DNA of 64,000 bases, from the NCBI RefSeq assembly GCF_030409945.1, contig NZ_JAUFQV010000007.1:1-64000 (forward strand). The letters run 5' to 3'. The notes beneath the pieces were generated by a model. That model made no database searches, had not been told where the DNA came from, and worked only from the letters and a program-made list of their open reading frames with translations. How positions within the stretch are numbered: the first letter of the stretch is position 1; each line of letters begins with the position of its first letter. This document shows positions 1-9,662 of the stretch, piece after piece. The translations under genes and the position numbers were made by a program. This stretch comes from Vibrio tapetis subsp. quintayensis. Lineage in GTDB: Bacteria; Pseudomonadota; Gammaproteobacteria; Enterobacterales; Vibrionaceae.

Positions 1-2
1 CA

Positions 3-3000
3 GACATCACCAGTGGTGAAGTGGTGATCGACACCACGGCTCCAAGCGTGCCAGTGGTAGTCATCACTGAAGATACGAACAACGACGGTCTGATCAGCGA
101 GACAGAGTTGGACGGTGACGTGAACGTGACCATCAGCCTTTCAGGCACAGGTGCGCTGAAAGGCGATACCTTGACTGTGAACGGCACGCCAATCACGTTG
201 ACCCAAAATCACATCGACGCAGGCAAAGTGTTGACGACGGTGGATGCACCGGCGGAAGGCGCGAGACTGACAGTGGACGCGACCATCACGGATGCGGCGG
301 GCAACGTGTCAGAGAAAGGCACAGACAGTGCGAAACTGGATACCAAAGTTTCAGCAGAAATAGATATACTTCATATCGCTGGCGATAATAAAATCAATGG
401 TACAGAGTCAAATGCAAATATCAGTGTTGTTGGGTTTGTAAATAAAGACGCGAAGCCCGGCGATAATATTGACTTTTACTTGGAAGGTGAACTAATTGGT
501 TCAGTTGAAGTTTCAAACGAACCATACCTAAATTCAAATGGCGAGCAGGCTGGTTATAAATACGAGTTTACGACACTTGGTTCTAACTTGATTCCTGACG
601 GGGAAGTTGATGGAGTAGGGCAACTTATAGCTAAAGTTACAGTCATTGATGAAGCTGGCAATACACACGTTGCTAGTAATCATGAGAGTTATTTCTTTGA
701 CCTTGTGGCACCTGACGCACCATCAATCACAAACATCACCGATGACTCAGTAGATTCGGACTACTCCACGGTAACCCTACACGGAACAGGAAGCGAACCA
801 GGCAACACAATAGAAGTCTTCGCTAAAGATGCATCTGGACTTTACGTATCAATTGGAACAGCACTAGTTGTAGCTGGTAGCCCATCGCCAACTTGGACGC
901 TGGATATCTCGTCTGAAAGTGCGATCCCACTAAACGATAATGAATTCCTTTATGCTAAAGAAACGGACTCATACGGCAACACAAGTGAAGCATCCGATAC
1001 AGTGCACTATTACCACGGTGATTTCGATCCTGCACAATCTGAAGCTTCCGATGATTATGTATTGCTCGGTACGGGTGACGACGAATTTATCGTCAATAAA
1101 GATGACGAGAACGATAAACTGGTAGCAGACGGTGGGGCAGGAATAGATACAGCGAAATTTGATTTTGCGAAAGATGCCCAAGGCGTAACCGTTACTATAA
1201 ATGCATCCGGTGAAGTCGTTGTAGTTGACCCTCAAGGGGATACAAACACCTTCAGAGAGTTCGAGAAATTCGATTTTGATGGCGAAGTCATTAGCAAAGA
1301 CGAAATCCTGAAGCCTGAAGTCAATATTATTGATGCCGATAATATTCTGACTCAGGTAGAGCTTGGACATAATGTTAATTATACGGTCAAGCTTCCGGTA
1401 GGTGCTGCGGTCGGTTCTACGTTAGTTCTAACGATTGAAGGCGTTGCACAAACACCGATTCAAATTACGCAACAGCACCTAAATAATGGCCAGTTGAACT
1501 TAAGTCTTCCGGGAAGCGACGTTGTTGGAAGTGAATTGACAATTGGAGCTCAAGTCACCTTAGAAAATGGTCAGACCGGTGAATCAGGCTCAGATAGCAT
1601 TGACGTTAATGCAGCGCCTAACGCTGAAGACGACAGCTTAAATAATATAGATGAAGAGACGATAGTTACTATTGCTAAGTCAGATCTCGTTGTTAATGAC
1701 TCTGATGCGGATAGTGACAGTTTCAGCATTACAAATGTTGGTAACGCTGTTGGCGGTACAGTGGCAATTATTGGCAGTAACGTAGTATTCACTCCAACAG
1801 AACACTTTAACGGTAAGGCATCGTTCACCTATACGATTACTGACGCTCATGGTGATATAGACACAGCAACGGTTGAATTTACTTACGACGCTGTTAATGA
1901 CCAAGCGACTATTACAGGAATTGATGTCGGGTCAGTTACTGAAGTCGATGGTTCTGTCATTTTGAGCGACACAGGAACTCTGTATTCAACGGATGTTGAT
2001 AACGTAAACAACCTATTCCAAACTATTGTTAGCGATGTTGTTCACCCAACGGAAGGTGCACCTCACGGGTCATTAACGATGACTGAAGCAGGCGTTTGGA
2101 CATATAACGTAAATAATAGCCAAATTGAGTCATTAGCTTTAAATCAGACTCGAGTCGAAAGCTTCATTGTTAAGTCGGCAGATGATACGACACACCAAAT
2201 TGATGTGACTATTACTGGTACGAATGACGAGCCAACAGTAAGTGGCCCCGTCACCAAAACGGTAGCAGAGGACAGTAGTTCTACGGTTGATTTATTGCAG
2301 AATGCCTCAGACGTGGATAACGGCCATTCCTTGTCGATCGTCGATTTAGGAGCTCTGCCTGACGGAGTTATCGTTTCGGGCTCAACATTAACCATAGATA
2401 CTAGCCATGCTTCTTATCAGCATCTTGGCAAAGATGATTCGATGGATGTGACGGTCAATTACAAAGTAAAAGATGAAAATGGGGCAACGGTTGACCAAAG
2501 TGCTGTTATCACGGTTACAGGTACCAATGATGACCCTGTAGCTCAGAACTTCAAGCTAACGACGGACAGTGATGGCGATGTCGAGTTTAAATTCACAGAT
2601 GTTGATTTGAACTTAGTTACTCAAGATTCTGCTGTGTCTGATGTTGAAGATGATCATGACGGAACAACTCTTAAAATAGTCATTGATGAAGACCCATTGT
2701 TTGGTGATTTCTACATAGCTGGAACCAATCAAAAAGTTGCTCAAGGCTCTGAAATAGATGCTGATACTAAACTTGAATATCGTGCCGCTGATGATGCGAA
2801 CGATAAGCTTAGTTTTGATGCTGTTGATTATATCAATGCTGGAAATAGCGTAGATAGTTCAGTTAAGACGATTGTTATAGGTGGAGTTAGCATTTCTGGA
2901 GGAGTTTATAGTGGAGACATGGAAAAAGTAGTCTCACTAACGAAAGAAAGCCTTGGTTATGACTCAGAATACAAAGACCGTGGGTTTGGTGTTAACTCGG

Positions 3001-5783
3001 TTGGTGATGTAGATAATGAAATAAGCTCTTCCGCACAAGAGTACATGCAGATCAATTTTGCAGACGGGGTTACTGTAACGAGCGCTGATATTAGTTTTGC
3101 AAGTATGCATGGTCATTATGATAAAGATGCAACGCAAAATGCGCAGGTCAACATTTATCTGTATCGTGACGGCAAGCACGTTGAAACACTTGTTGTTGAT
3201 GCTGATAAAGGGGATACATTATCCAATTCGCTCGCAACGAAGACGATTGAGTTTGAGGATGGTTTCGACGAAATACGTGTTACGACCACTGCTAATAGTA
3301 ACTCTAACTTCACTGTTAGAGGTGTTGAGGTTAACGAATCTACGATCAGTGAAAGTATTGACTATCATGCCGTCGACGCAGACGGTGCTGATAGTAATAC
3401 GGCTCAAATAACCGTAGATGGTACAACATCTGATGCAAAACCTGACGTGAGTGTTCAGATTGGTGAGCCGTTGATAGTTAAGGCTTCTGAATTGGCAGAA
3501 CATAATGGTGCCCGTCGCTTTGACTCGTTGACCAGCGCAAGACAGGAATATTCGACATCTGGCAAGTTAATCAATGAGGGTGATCATCGACAAGATTCAC
3601 TTTGGCATGAGAACAAGGATGCAGATTATTTGATGATCGCCCATGGTGGGAACAATGAAATACTGACTGCACAGCACGGAGACTTTAACGATATTCTAAT
3701 TGGTGGTGATGGTGTTTTAGGTAACCCCGATAAAGATAAGCAAGATTCACTTTATGCTCGAGGCGGAGACGATATCTTAATCGGCGAAGGTGGGGACGAC
3801 GGTCTTTATGGTGGTTCGGGTAAAGACACTGCAGTATATGCTGGAAATTTTGATGAATATGACGTTTCCGATGTGAAAACAACATCTGGTAACTCTAAAT
3901 TCTTTACTGTGGAAGACGAAGGGCATGAAGACGCAGGACGTTCTGATGAAGGAGACGATGATCTTTATGATATCGAATACTTGCAATTCGCAGACGGCCT
4001 ATATCATTGGAACGGCAGTGAATGGGAGAATCTTGACGAACAAACGTACCTCGAATATCCATTAGATATTGATGCATCAGTAGGTGATATTGCTAGTGAT
4101 ATTATCCACTCTTTGACCATCGAAGGTTTACCTTCAGGATCTGAAGTGGTAAACAGCAGTGGTGATGTCGTTGGATCTCTTAATAGCGATGGTACATGGT
4201 CAGTGCCAGTAACTAGTGGTCAGACTGAAATTAGTATAGATGGCCTGTCAGTACGAATCCCTCAAGGTGAACAACTTTCTATTAACGTTAAGGTTGAAGC
4301 TATTGACTCAGGTAACAATGATATTGAGTCTAGTGAAGCATCTGCTACAGCACCGCATGAAGTGTTTGTCGCTCAAGAAGATACACCACCAACCTTGATT
4401 TCATTGGTGTTGGATTCATCTGGCAGTATGGACGATTATTCACACAATGGTGTGACCAGAATGAACCTAATGCTTAAGGCGTCGGTTGCGATGCTAGCAG
4501 ATGTTAAAGATCAACCTGGATCTAGTGCAGTGCATGTCCAGCTGATTGATTTCGATAATAGAGTCTCAGGTAGTAGTAATGAGGAGAATATGTCTCCAAT
4601 CGGTTGGTTTACCGTTGATGAGGCGATAGCAATACTTACCTCTGCTCAGAATGGTTCAGTTGAAGTCGACGGAACCAAATATTTTCAGGTGCAAGGTGGT
4701 ACGGATTACGAAGAGGCGGCGTACGCGACTATAAATGGTTACGACAGTTTGCCAACTGGTATTGATGCATCAAACACCAATGATGTAGTTTATTTCATTA
4801 GTGATGGTGAAAGTAACGGCGGTTGGGACGGCGACGCTGAAAAAGCATGGGATAACTTTACAAAAGGTAAAGATGTAACCGCAGTAGGTATTGTTCAGTC
4901 GGTGACTTCTGAAACGAGCATCGAACACCTTGAAGATATCTCTAACAAAGTGGTCTATATTCCGGATAGCGAGCTTACAACTAAGTTACCTCAACTGGCG
5001 CCTACAATTGGCCAATCGGGGGATTTGTTAGGGGCTGATAGTACCAGTAAGGTTGTCATTGATGCGGATAAACTGGACGTTATTCAGTTTATTGCTGAAG
5101 ACGGAAGCGTGACAACACCTGCCATTAGTGCAACAGAAGTTAATGGTGATCTTAAAATCACAACCGATTACGGTGAACTATTCATTAGCGAAGATGGTAG
5201 CTATGTATTTGAACCTTCAAGCACGGCTACTGATGTGAATACGGGCAAAGCGGTTGGCTTTGAGGTGCTCTATACCTTAGTTGATGCGCAAGGTAGTGAA
5301 AGCCAGCGTCTAATGTCGTTAAATATTCATTCGGACGGAGAGACTGTTCTTGCGCAAAGCCATGCACAAGTTGGCTCTACTGCTAATGATACATTAGTAG
5401 GTACAGGCTTCGATGATATTCTGCTTGGTGGCGATGGAGAAGACATCCTAACCGGTGGGTTAGGCAACGATATCTTAACTGGCGGTGATGATGCAGATAT
5501 CTTTAAGTGGGTTGCTGGAGATTTAGATGGAAGTACAGATCGCATTACTGATTTCAGTATTTCTGAAGGAGACAAAGTAGATCTATCAGACTTGTTTACT
5601 GATACACCAACTCAACAGCAAGTGACTGAGCTATTGGATAATATCAAAGTCGATGGTGATGCGGATAACTCTTCGATGATAGTTGAGAAAACAGGTCAAC
5701 AAGTAACCATAGAGTTTGATGGTTTATCTGCTGCTGACCTAACGAATAACTTAAGTAATATCTTGGTGATTAAAGAGGACTAA
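3..5783 (+). CDS. Giant RTX-type adhesin, 5'-truncated by window edge
   Basis: The reading frame is open from base 3, so the N-terminus lies outside the window; about 1,926 codons are visible. Order of modules: a bacterial Ig-like repeat (DTTAPSVP... to about nt 345), further Ig-like and cadherin/VCBS-like modules (motifs such as VNDSDADSDSF and ITGTNDEP, about nt 1600-2560), glycine/aspartate RTX repeats (about nt 3680-3850), a von Willebrand A domain with the MIDAS motif DSSGS (nt 4411-4425), and a terminal RTX block (GGDGEDILTGGLGND, about nt 5425-5490) before an acidic, hydrophobic-ending tail. This order is typical of type I-secreted biofilm or host-binding adhesins, exported by an ABC/TolC channel and folded by calcium outside the cell. 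No secretion genes lie downstream. Family identity is firm; binding target unknown. Confidence 0.93.
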   Translation, partial: DITSGEVVIDTTAPSVPVVVITEDTNNDGLISETELDGDVNVTISLSGTGALKGDTLTVNGTPITLTQNHIDAGKVLTTVDAPAEGARLTVDATITDAAGNVSEKGTDSAKLDTKVSAEIDILHIAGDNKINGTESNANISVVGFVNKDAKPGDNIDFYLEGELIGSVEVSNEPYLNSNGEQAGYKYEFTTLGSNLIPDGEVDGVGQLIAKVTVIDEAGNTHVASNHESYFFDLVAPDAPSITNITDDSVDSDYSTVTLHGTGSEPGNTIEVFAKDASGLYVSIGTALVVAGSPSPTWTLDISSESAIPLNDNEFLYAKETDSYGNTSEASDTVHYYHGDFDPAQSEASDDYVLLGTGDDEFIVNKDDENDKLVADGGAGIDTAKFDFAKDAQGVTVTINASGEVVVVDPQGDTNTFREFEKFDFDGEVISKDEILKPEVNIIDADNILTQVELGHNVNYTVKLPVGAAVGSTLVLTIEGVAQTPIQITQQHLNNGQLNLSLPGSDVVGSELTIGAQVTLENGQTGESGSDSIDVNAAPNAEDDSLNNIDEETIVTIAKSDLVVNDSDADSDSFSITNVGNAVGGTVAIIGSNVVFTPTEHFNGKASFTYTITDAHGDIDTATVEFTYDAVNDQATITGIDVGSVTEVDGSVILSDTGTLYSTDVDNVNNLFQTIVSDVVHPTEGAPHGSLTMTEAGVWTYNVNNSQIESLALNQTRVESFIVKSADDTTHQIDVTITGTNDEPTVSGPVTKTVAEDSSSTVDLLQNASDVDNGHSLSIVDLGALPDGVIVSGSTLTIDTSHASYQHLGKDDSMDVTVNYKVKDENGATVDQSAVITVTGTNDDPVAQNFKLTTDSDGDVEFKFTDVDLNLVTQDSAVSDVEDDHDGTTLKIVIDEDPLFGDFYIAGTNQKVAQGSEIDADTKLEYRAADDANDKLSFDAVDYINAGNSVDSSVKTIVIGGVSISGGVYSGDMEKVVSLTKESLGYDSEYKDRGFGVNSVGDVDNEISSSAQEYMQINFADGVTVTSADISFASMHGHYDKDATQNAQVNIYLYRDGKHVETLVVDADKGDTLSNSLATKTIEFEDGFDEIRVTTTANSNSNFTVRGVEVNESTISESIDYHAVDADGADSNTAQITVDGTTSDAKPDVSVQIGEPLIVKASELAEHNGARRFDSLTSARQEYSTSGKLINEGDHRQDSLWHENKDADYLMIAHGGNNEILTAQHGDFNDILIGGDGVLGNPDKDKQDSLYARGGDDILIGEGGDDGLYGGSGKDTAVYAGNFDEYDVSDVKTTSGNSKFFTVEDEGHEDAGRSDEGDDDLYDIEYLQFADGLYHWNGSEWENLDEQTYLEYPLDIDASVGDIASDIIHSLTIEGLPSGSEVVNSSGDVVGSLNSDGTWSVPVTSGQTEISIDGLSVRIPQGEQLSINVKVEAIDSGNNDIESSEASATAPHEVFVAQEDTPPTLISLVLDSSGSMDDYSHNGVTRMNLMLKASVAMLADVKDQPGSSAVHVQLIDFDNRVSGSSNEENMSPIGWFTVDEAIAILTSAQNGSVEVDGTKYFQVQGGTDYEEAAYATINGYDSLPTGIDASNTNDVVYFISDGESNGGWDGDAEKAWDNFTKGKDVTAVGIVQSVTSETSIEHLEDISNKVVYIPDSELTTKLPQLAPTIGQSGDLLGADSTSKVVIDADKLDVIQFIAEDGSVTTPAISATEVNGDLKITTDYGELFISEDGSYVFEPSSTATDVNTGKAVGFEVLYTLVDAQGSESQRLMSLNIHSDGETVLAQSHAQVGSTANDTLVGTGFDDILLGGDGEDILTGGLGNDILTGGDDADIFKWVAGDLDGSTDRITDFSISEGDKVDLSDLFTDTPTQQQVTELLDNIKVDGDADNSSMIVEKTGQQVTIEFDGLSAADLTNNLSNILVIKED

Positions 5784-5800
5784 GTTTTCCCTAAGCCAAC

Positions 5801-5833
5801 AAAAAACCGAGATTGAAAAATCTCGGTTTTTTT
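5801..5833. terminator. Intrinsic terminator after adhesin gene
   Basis: A perfect 7-bp stem (ccgagat/atctcgg) with a 6-nt loop is followed by seven Ts. A run of As precedes it, so it can also serve the convergent rlmI gene on the minus strand. It begins 17 nt after the adhesin stop codon. Confidence 0.85.
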
Positions 5834-5864
5834 ATACCCACAGCGCCTAATAGCGCTATTTTTG

Positions 5865-5913
5865 AGCCTGTAGCCTGTAGCCTGTAGCCTGTAGCCTGTA
5901 GCCTGTAGCCTGT
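5865..5913. repeat. Heptanucleotide tandem repeat, 7 copies
   Basis: Seven perfect head-to-tail copies of agcctgt (minus strand acaggct) fill the gap between the adhesin terminator and the rlmI stop codon. The last copy ends 2 bases before that stop, so copy number should not alter either protein. Related heptads occur at 7299, 22340 and 24146. Confidence 0.95.
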
Positions 5914-5915
5914 CT

Positions 5916-7112
5916 TTACAACACCTTACAAGCAAACCCTTTCAAATAAAACCCTTCAGGATAAGCCGTATCAACTGGGTGATCTGCTGCTTGTTCAAAA
6001 CGTTCGATGAATTTAACGCTGCGGCCTGCATCTAGTGCCGCGTCGGCAATGATTTTTTGGAATAGGTCGTTACCCATAAGGCCTGAGCAAGAGTAAGTAA
6101 GCAATGTGCCACCTGGTTTCAAGATCTGCATGGCAAGCATGTTGATGTCTTTATAGCCATTCGCACCAGACGTTAAGTTGTTCTTGCTAGACACAAACTT
6201 TGGTGGATCCATGATCACGACATCAAATTTCGTGCCTTGGTCGCGGTATTCACGAAGCAGTTTAAATACATCTGCGTTTAGGAATACAGCGCGCTTTTTC
6301 GAAATGTCAAAACCGTTGATTTCCGCATTGTGTTTTGCGGTATCAAGAGCTGGTTTAGATACATCGACGTTGATAACGCGTTTAGCATCGCCTTTAAGCG
6401 CGTACAGGCCAAATCCGCCAGTGTAAGAAAAGCAGTTAAGAACTTCTTTGTCTTTAACGTATTTGATTGCTTGTTGGCGGCTATCGCGTTGGTCTAGGTA
6501 GAAACCAGTTTTGTGTCCATCGACAATATCGACGCTGATTTTAACGCCATTCTCTTCGATAACGACCGATTTAGGTGGTGTTTCGCCATGAAGCACACCA
6601 ACAGTTTGTTCTAAACCTTCTTTTTTACGAACAGCTACATCAGAGCGCTCGTAAATATTGCATTCTGGGAACACTTCTTTTAATGCTTCTACCAAAGCTG
6701 GCTTTTGTAATTCGGCGCCTGCACTAAGAAGCTGACAAACAAGAAAGTCTTGATACTTGTCTATGGTAATACCAGGGAGGCCATCAGACTCAGCGGCAAT
6801 CAGGCGAAAGCCAGTAAGGCCATCTCGTTCAATTATATCTTCGCGAAGAAGTAGGGCATCTTGAATTCGTTTAACAAAAAATGCCTGATCGATAGAATCC
6901 GATTTTTTGAAGCTCCATACACGCGCGCTGATTTGCGAATTTGGGGAATATGCTGCTTTAGCTAGCCATTCGCCATTGTGAGCAAGGATATCAACGGTTT
7001 GACCTAGTGTTGGCTCGCCTTCGATTTTTGCAATACCGCGAGAGAAAACCCAAGGGTGTTTGCGGCGTAGCGATTTATCGCGGCCTTTAACAAGAGTTAG
7101 TGTAGGAGTCAT
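5916..7112 (-). CDS. rlmI: 23S rRNA m5C1962 methyltransferase RlmI
   Basis: The 398-residue product has the length of E. coli RlmI. The N-terminal PUA-like region contains [19 protein letters not shown]. The Rossmann methyltransferase domain follows, with [14 protein letters not shown] as the SAM-binding motif, [10 protein letters not shown] as motif IV and LLTYSCSG with a catalytic-type cysteine. It would methylate cytosine 1962 of 23S rRNA in the cytoplasm. An upstream in-frame ATG (7211) would add 33 residues unlike the family, so I start at 7112, where the typical [12 protein letters not shown] begins. It sits beside acyP and tusE, as in enterobacteria, but with a chemoreceptor gene between. 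Confidence 0.93.
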   Translation of the reverse strand: MTPTLTLVKGRDKSLRRKHPWVFSRGIAKIEGEPTLGQTVDILAHNGEWLAKAAYSPNSQISARVWSFKKSDSIDQAFFVKRIQDALLLREDIIERDGLTGFRLIAAESDGLPGITIDKYQDFLVCQLLSAGAELQKPALVEALKEVFPECNIYERSDVAVRKKEGLEQTVGVLHGETPPKSVVIEENGVKISVDIVDGHKTGFYLDQRDSRQQAIKYVKDKEVLNCFSYTGGFGLYALKGDAKRVINVDVSKPALDTAKHNAEINGFDISKKRAVFLNADVFKLLREYRDQGTKFDVVIMDPPKFVSSKNNLTSGANGYKDINMLAMQILKPGGTLLTYSCSGLMGNDLFQKIIADAALDAGRSVKFIERFEQAADHPVDTAYPEGFYLKGFACKVL

Positions 7113-7202
7113 TTGAAGTGCCTGATTGGTTGATCTAAGGCGCGTATTTTGAGTGAAGCAGTAGGTAAATGCAATAGATGTTGTAAAGAAGGGGCAGGTG
7201 AG

Positions 7203-7231
7203 AAGGCACAAGGCTTAAGGCGGAAAGGCAT
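7203..7231. repeat. Degenerate AAGGC heptads
   Basis: Four decayed heptads (aaggcac, aaggctt, aaggcgg, then aaggcat after a 1-nt slip) lie on the plus strand. They are in opposite orientation to the 12-copy array at 7299, so the two could pair as arms of a hairpin. This looks like an older array of the same repeat family. Confidence 0.5.
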
Positions 7232-7298
7232 AAGTGAAGAAATGGGCTCGATTTGTTCTCGCACCCAATACTCCACTTGATACTTATATTTTGTTACT

Positions 7299-7410
7299 TA
7301 GCCTTTAGCCTTTAGCCTTTAGCCTTTAGCCTTTAGCCTTTAGCCTTTAGCCTTTAGCCTTTAGCCTTTAGCCTTTAGCCTTTAGCTTTTAGTACTTAGC
7401 CTTTAGCACT
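7299..7410. repeat. Heptanucleotide tandem repeat, 12 perfect copies plus degenerate tail
   Basis: Twelve perfect copies of tagcctt (minus strand aaggcta) run from 7299 to 7382, followed by imperfect units tagcttt, tagtact, tagcctt and tagcact. The array sits between the upstream end of rlmI and the stop codon of the chemoreceptor gene. Perfect identity over 84 bp suggests recent slippage expansion. Confidence 0.95.
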
Positions 7411-7415
7411 TCAAA

Positions 7416-8819
7416 CTACGCCTTTAACCCAGTAAGAAGTTTTTCCATTTGGTCGCTTTGCACGCGTAGGCTATCGATATTGCCATTTGAAGATTGAATA
7501 AGAGTATTCACTTCGTTTGACTGATTTCGAATCGTTTCTACACTTGAGGCAATGCTGTCGGCTACCACGCCTTGTTCTTCTGCGGCTGTTGCAATTTGGG
7601 TACTACTTTCTGAAATGAATTGGTTCTTATCAGAAATATCGGTGATCTGTTTGTCTACTTCACCCATTAAGCTTTGGCCTTGGTTGGCATTCAATACCGT
7701 GGTTTCCATTAAACGAGTTAGGGCACCACTGTTTTTCTGCAGAGCTTCAATCATGGATTGAATTTCAACCGTTGCTTGTTGGGTTCGACCTGCAAGAGTT
7801 CGAACTTCATCAGCTACAACAGCGAAGCCGCGGCCTTGCTCACCGGCACGAGCCGCTTCAATCGCTGCGTTAAGTGCCAACAGGTTGGTTTGCTCAGAAA
7901 TTGCGTTGATAGTGGCAACCACTTCGTCAATCTGAGCGGCATTAGTATCCAATTCTGCTACGGCTTGTGCTGCAGATTGTATTTCATTACTCAAGTTAGA
8001 AATAGAACTCAGCGTTTCGCCAACTTTTACCAAGCCATCTTGCGCGACATTACGAGCTTCGTCGGTTTGCATGCTTGAATCGTGAGAAAGGTTGGCAACC
8101 TCACGAATGGTTGTCGCCATCTCTTCGGTAGCACTGGCGAGTGAATCCAAGTTGGATTGCTGCTGGCTCGAAAGGTTATAGCTGGTTTGAGATGATTGAT
8201 TAAGCTCCGAGCTAATCTGTTGCATCAGCGCGACGGATTCTTGAATCGCTAAGACCAATTTCTGTTCGCGTTCAGATACCTTGTCTATATTAATAGCAAT
8301 GGTGCTGAATTCATCACGAACAGGGAAATAGTTCAAACGAGCTTTGAGATCGCCATTGGCAAGAGTGGCAAGTGCTTTGTTGGTCGAAAACATCGCGCCG
8401 CCAATAAAGGTCATGATGTAGTAAACGGTTAAAGCAACAAGAAATAGGGCACCAATGATAATACTCAGTTGTGTCGCTGAAAGCCAAGAAACTAAACTAA
8501 TATCAGGGTTTGGCATTAAGCTAAGTGTTCCATTTGCAACGGTAATCGCTTCTGGTCCACGGCCAACAATAATATGGTCGGACTGTGCAATGGCACCCAT
8601 CACTTGCTGCTGAGTCAAGTTGCCGGCATCCGCTAAAGATTGAACAGCGGTCAAATCTTTAATAACAAGCTCATGAATTAAGTCATTAGCAGCAAAGTTA
8701 AGAATGGCGGTCACGATAACAACGGCCAGAGCTGGCAAGATGAATAACAGGTAAAATTTTTCTTGGATTTTTAGGTGAATGAGATACTTATCTATCCAGC
8801 GAAACGGGATTTCTTTCAT
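7416..8819 (-). CDS. Methyl-accepting chemotaxis protein
   Basis: The 467-residue receptor has a transmembrane segment near residues 24-46, a short periplasmic loop of about 70 residues, a second membrane segment near 113-138, a HAMP region and a long cytoplasmic signalling helix bundle. The hairpin tip contains [20 protein letters not shown], the CheA/CheW contact signature. The small periplasmic part is too short for a full dCache or four-helix domain, so the ligand cannot be guessed. No CheW-binding pentapeptide ends the protein. It separates rlmI from acyP–tusE, which suggests insertion into an otherwise conserved cluster. Its stop lies directly after the heptad array. Confidence 0.93.
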   Translation of the reverse strand: MKEIPFRWIDKYLIHLKIQEKFYLLFILPALAVVIVTAILNFAANDLIHELVIKDLTAVQSLADAGNLTQQQVMGAIAQSDHIIVGRGPEAITVANGTLSLMPNPDISLVSWLSATQLSIIIGALFLVALTVYYIMTFIGGAMFSTNKALATLANGDLKARLNYFPVRDEFSTIAINIDKVSEREQKLVLAIQESVALMQQISSELNQSSQTSYNLSSQQQSNLDSLASATEEMATTIREVANLSHDSSMQTDEARNVAQDGLVKVGETLSSISNLSNEIQSAAQAVAELDTNAAQIDEVVATINAISEQTNLLALNAAIEAARAGEQGRGFAVVADEVRTLAGRTQQATVEIQSMIEALQKNSGALTRLMETTVLNANQGQSLMGEVDKQITDISDKNQFISESSTQIATAAEEQGVVADSIASSVETIRNQSNEVNTLIQSSNGNIDSLRVQSDQMEKLLTGLKA

Positions 8820-8903
8820 AATTGTGGCTCTTATTTCTAAATGTTGTTAGACATTGGCATGATAGAACTAATATAGCATTGTGCATTTTTATAGGGTAAT
8901 AAA

Positions 8904-9176
8904 ATGGTTCAAAAATGTGTGCGGTTTAGCGTAAACGGTCAAGTTCAATGTGTTGGATTTCGTTTCCATACGGCTCAATATGCATTGAAACTGGGTTTGG
9001 TCGGCTATGCAAAAAATCTAAATAATGGAGATGTGGAAGTGCTGGCTTGTGGTGAACCTATGAATGTGGCCACGTTAGCGTCATGGCTAGAAAAAGGGCC
9101 AAAAACAGCCAGAGTAGATTCGGTCACTTCTGAAGAGGTCTCGGAAGCAAATATTGAAGGGTTTGTTATTTTGTAG
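8904..9176 (+). CDS. acyP: Acylphosphatase
   Basis: The 90-residue product hydrolyses acyl phosphates such as carbamoyl phosphate in the cytoplasm. The substrate-binding arginine (R20, in VGFRFHT) and catalytic asparagine (N38, in GYAKNLNNG) are both at their usual positions. The phosphate loop reads NGQVQCVGFR, with Cys16 where glycine is common. It is transcribed divergently from the chemoreceptor and convergently with tusE. Placement beside tusE matches the enterobacterial rlmI–yccX–tusE–yccA order. Confidence 0.94.
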   Translation: MVQKCVRFSVNGQVQCVGFRFHTAQYALKLGLVGYAKNLNNGDVEVLACGEPMNVATLASWLEKGPKTARVDSVTSEEVSEANIEGFVIL

Positions 9177-9207
9177 GCCGTGAAAGCCTACAGATATGAT
9201 ATCGACA

Positions 9208-9537
9208 TTACAAGCACTTAGCGGGTTTTGGTAAGCCAGCCAGTTTAGTGGCTTGTTTAGCTGGGCCTTGCCTGAAAAGTTTGAACAAGTATTTGCTGTT
9301 TCCCTTTTCTGGGCCGTGTGCTTTTTCCATCGCTTTGACCAACATTCTAACTGCTGGCGATGTATTAAACTCTAGGTAAAAATCACGGACAAATCGAATG
9401 ACTTCCCAGTGCGCATCCGTTAGCTCTATACCTTCCTCTGTTGCAAGAAGAGGGACCATGCCTTCTTCCCATTCTTTGAAGTTTAGAAGGTAGCCCTGTG
9501 CATCTGTTGCAATTTCTTTATCTTGATAGTTCAGCAT
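9208..9537 (-). CDS. tusE: TusE, tRNA 2-thiouridine sulfur relay protein
   Basis: The 109-residue protein belongs to the DsrC/TusE family. The penultimate residue is the conserved cysteine (Cys108, in PAKCL) that accepts sulfur from TusBCD and passes it to MnmA for 2-thiolation of the tRNA wobble uridine. Other family features visible are [13 protein letters not shown] and the helix ahead of LPKPAKCL. A single C-terminal cysteine marks TusE rather than sulfite-reductase DsrC. Cytoplasmic. Confidence 0.95.
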   Translation of the reverse strand: MLNYQDKEIATDAQGYLLNFKEWEEGMVPLLATEEGIELTDAHWEVIRFVRDFYLEFNTSPAVRMLVKAMEKAHGPEKGNSKYLFKLFRQGPAKQATKLAGLPKPAKCL

Positions 9538-9613
9538 GGTATTTGTTCGTCAGGTTCATCTGGCGCTAGGTTAGCTCAAATTTAAGCTTTATACCATAAG
9601 CTTACATCAATAG

Positions 9614-9640
9614 AAAAGCCCGAGCAATGCTCGGGCTTTT
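9614..9640. terminator. Bidirectional intrinsic terminator
   Basis: A 9-bp GC-rich perfect stem (agcccgagc/gctcgggct) with a 3-nt loop is flanked by As on the left and four Ts on the right. It lies between the minus-strand genes yccA and tusE and probably ends the yccA transcript, leaving tusE with its own promoter. Confidence 0.8.
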
Positions 9641-9662
9641 GGGGTTCAAATAACAACAAAGA

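Noticed and set aside
969..1370. Minus-strand ORF of 133 codons inside the adhesin
   Set aside because: It lies wholly within the strongly supported adhesin frame and has no domain, ribosome site or neighbour; shadow ORF.
5865..7410. CRISPR array
   Set aside because: The repeats are 7 bp units without spacers and no cas genes are present.
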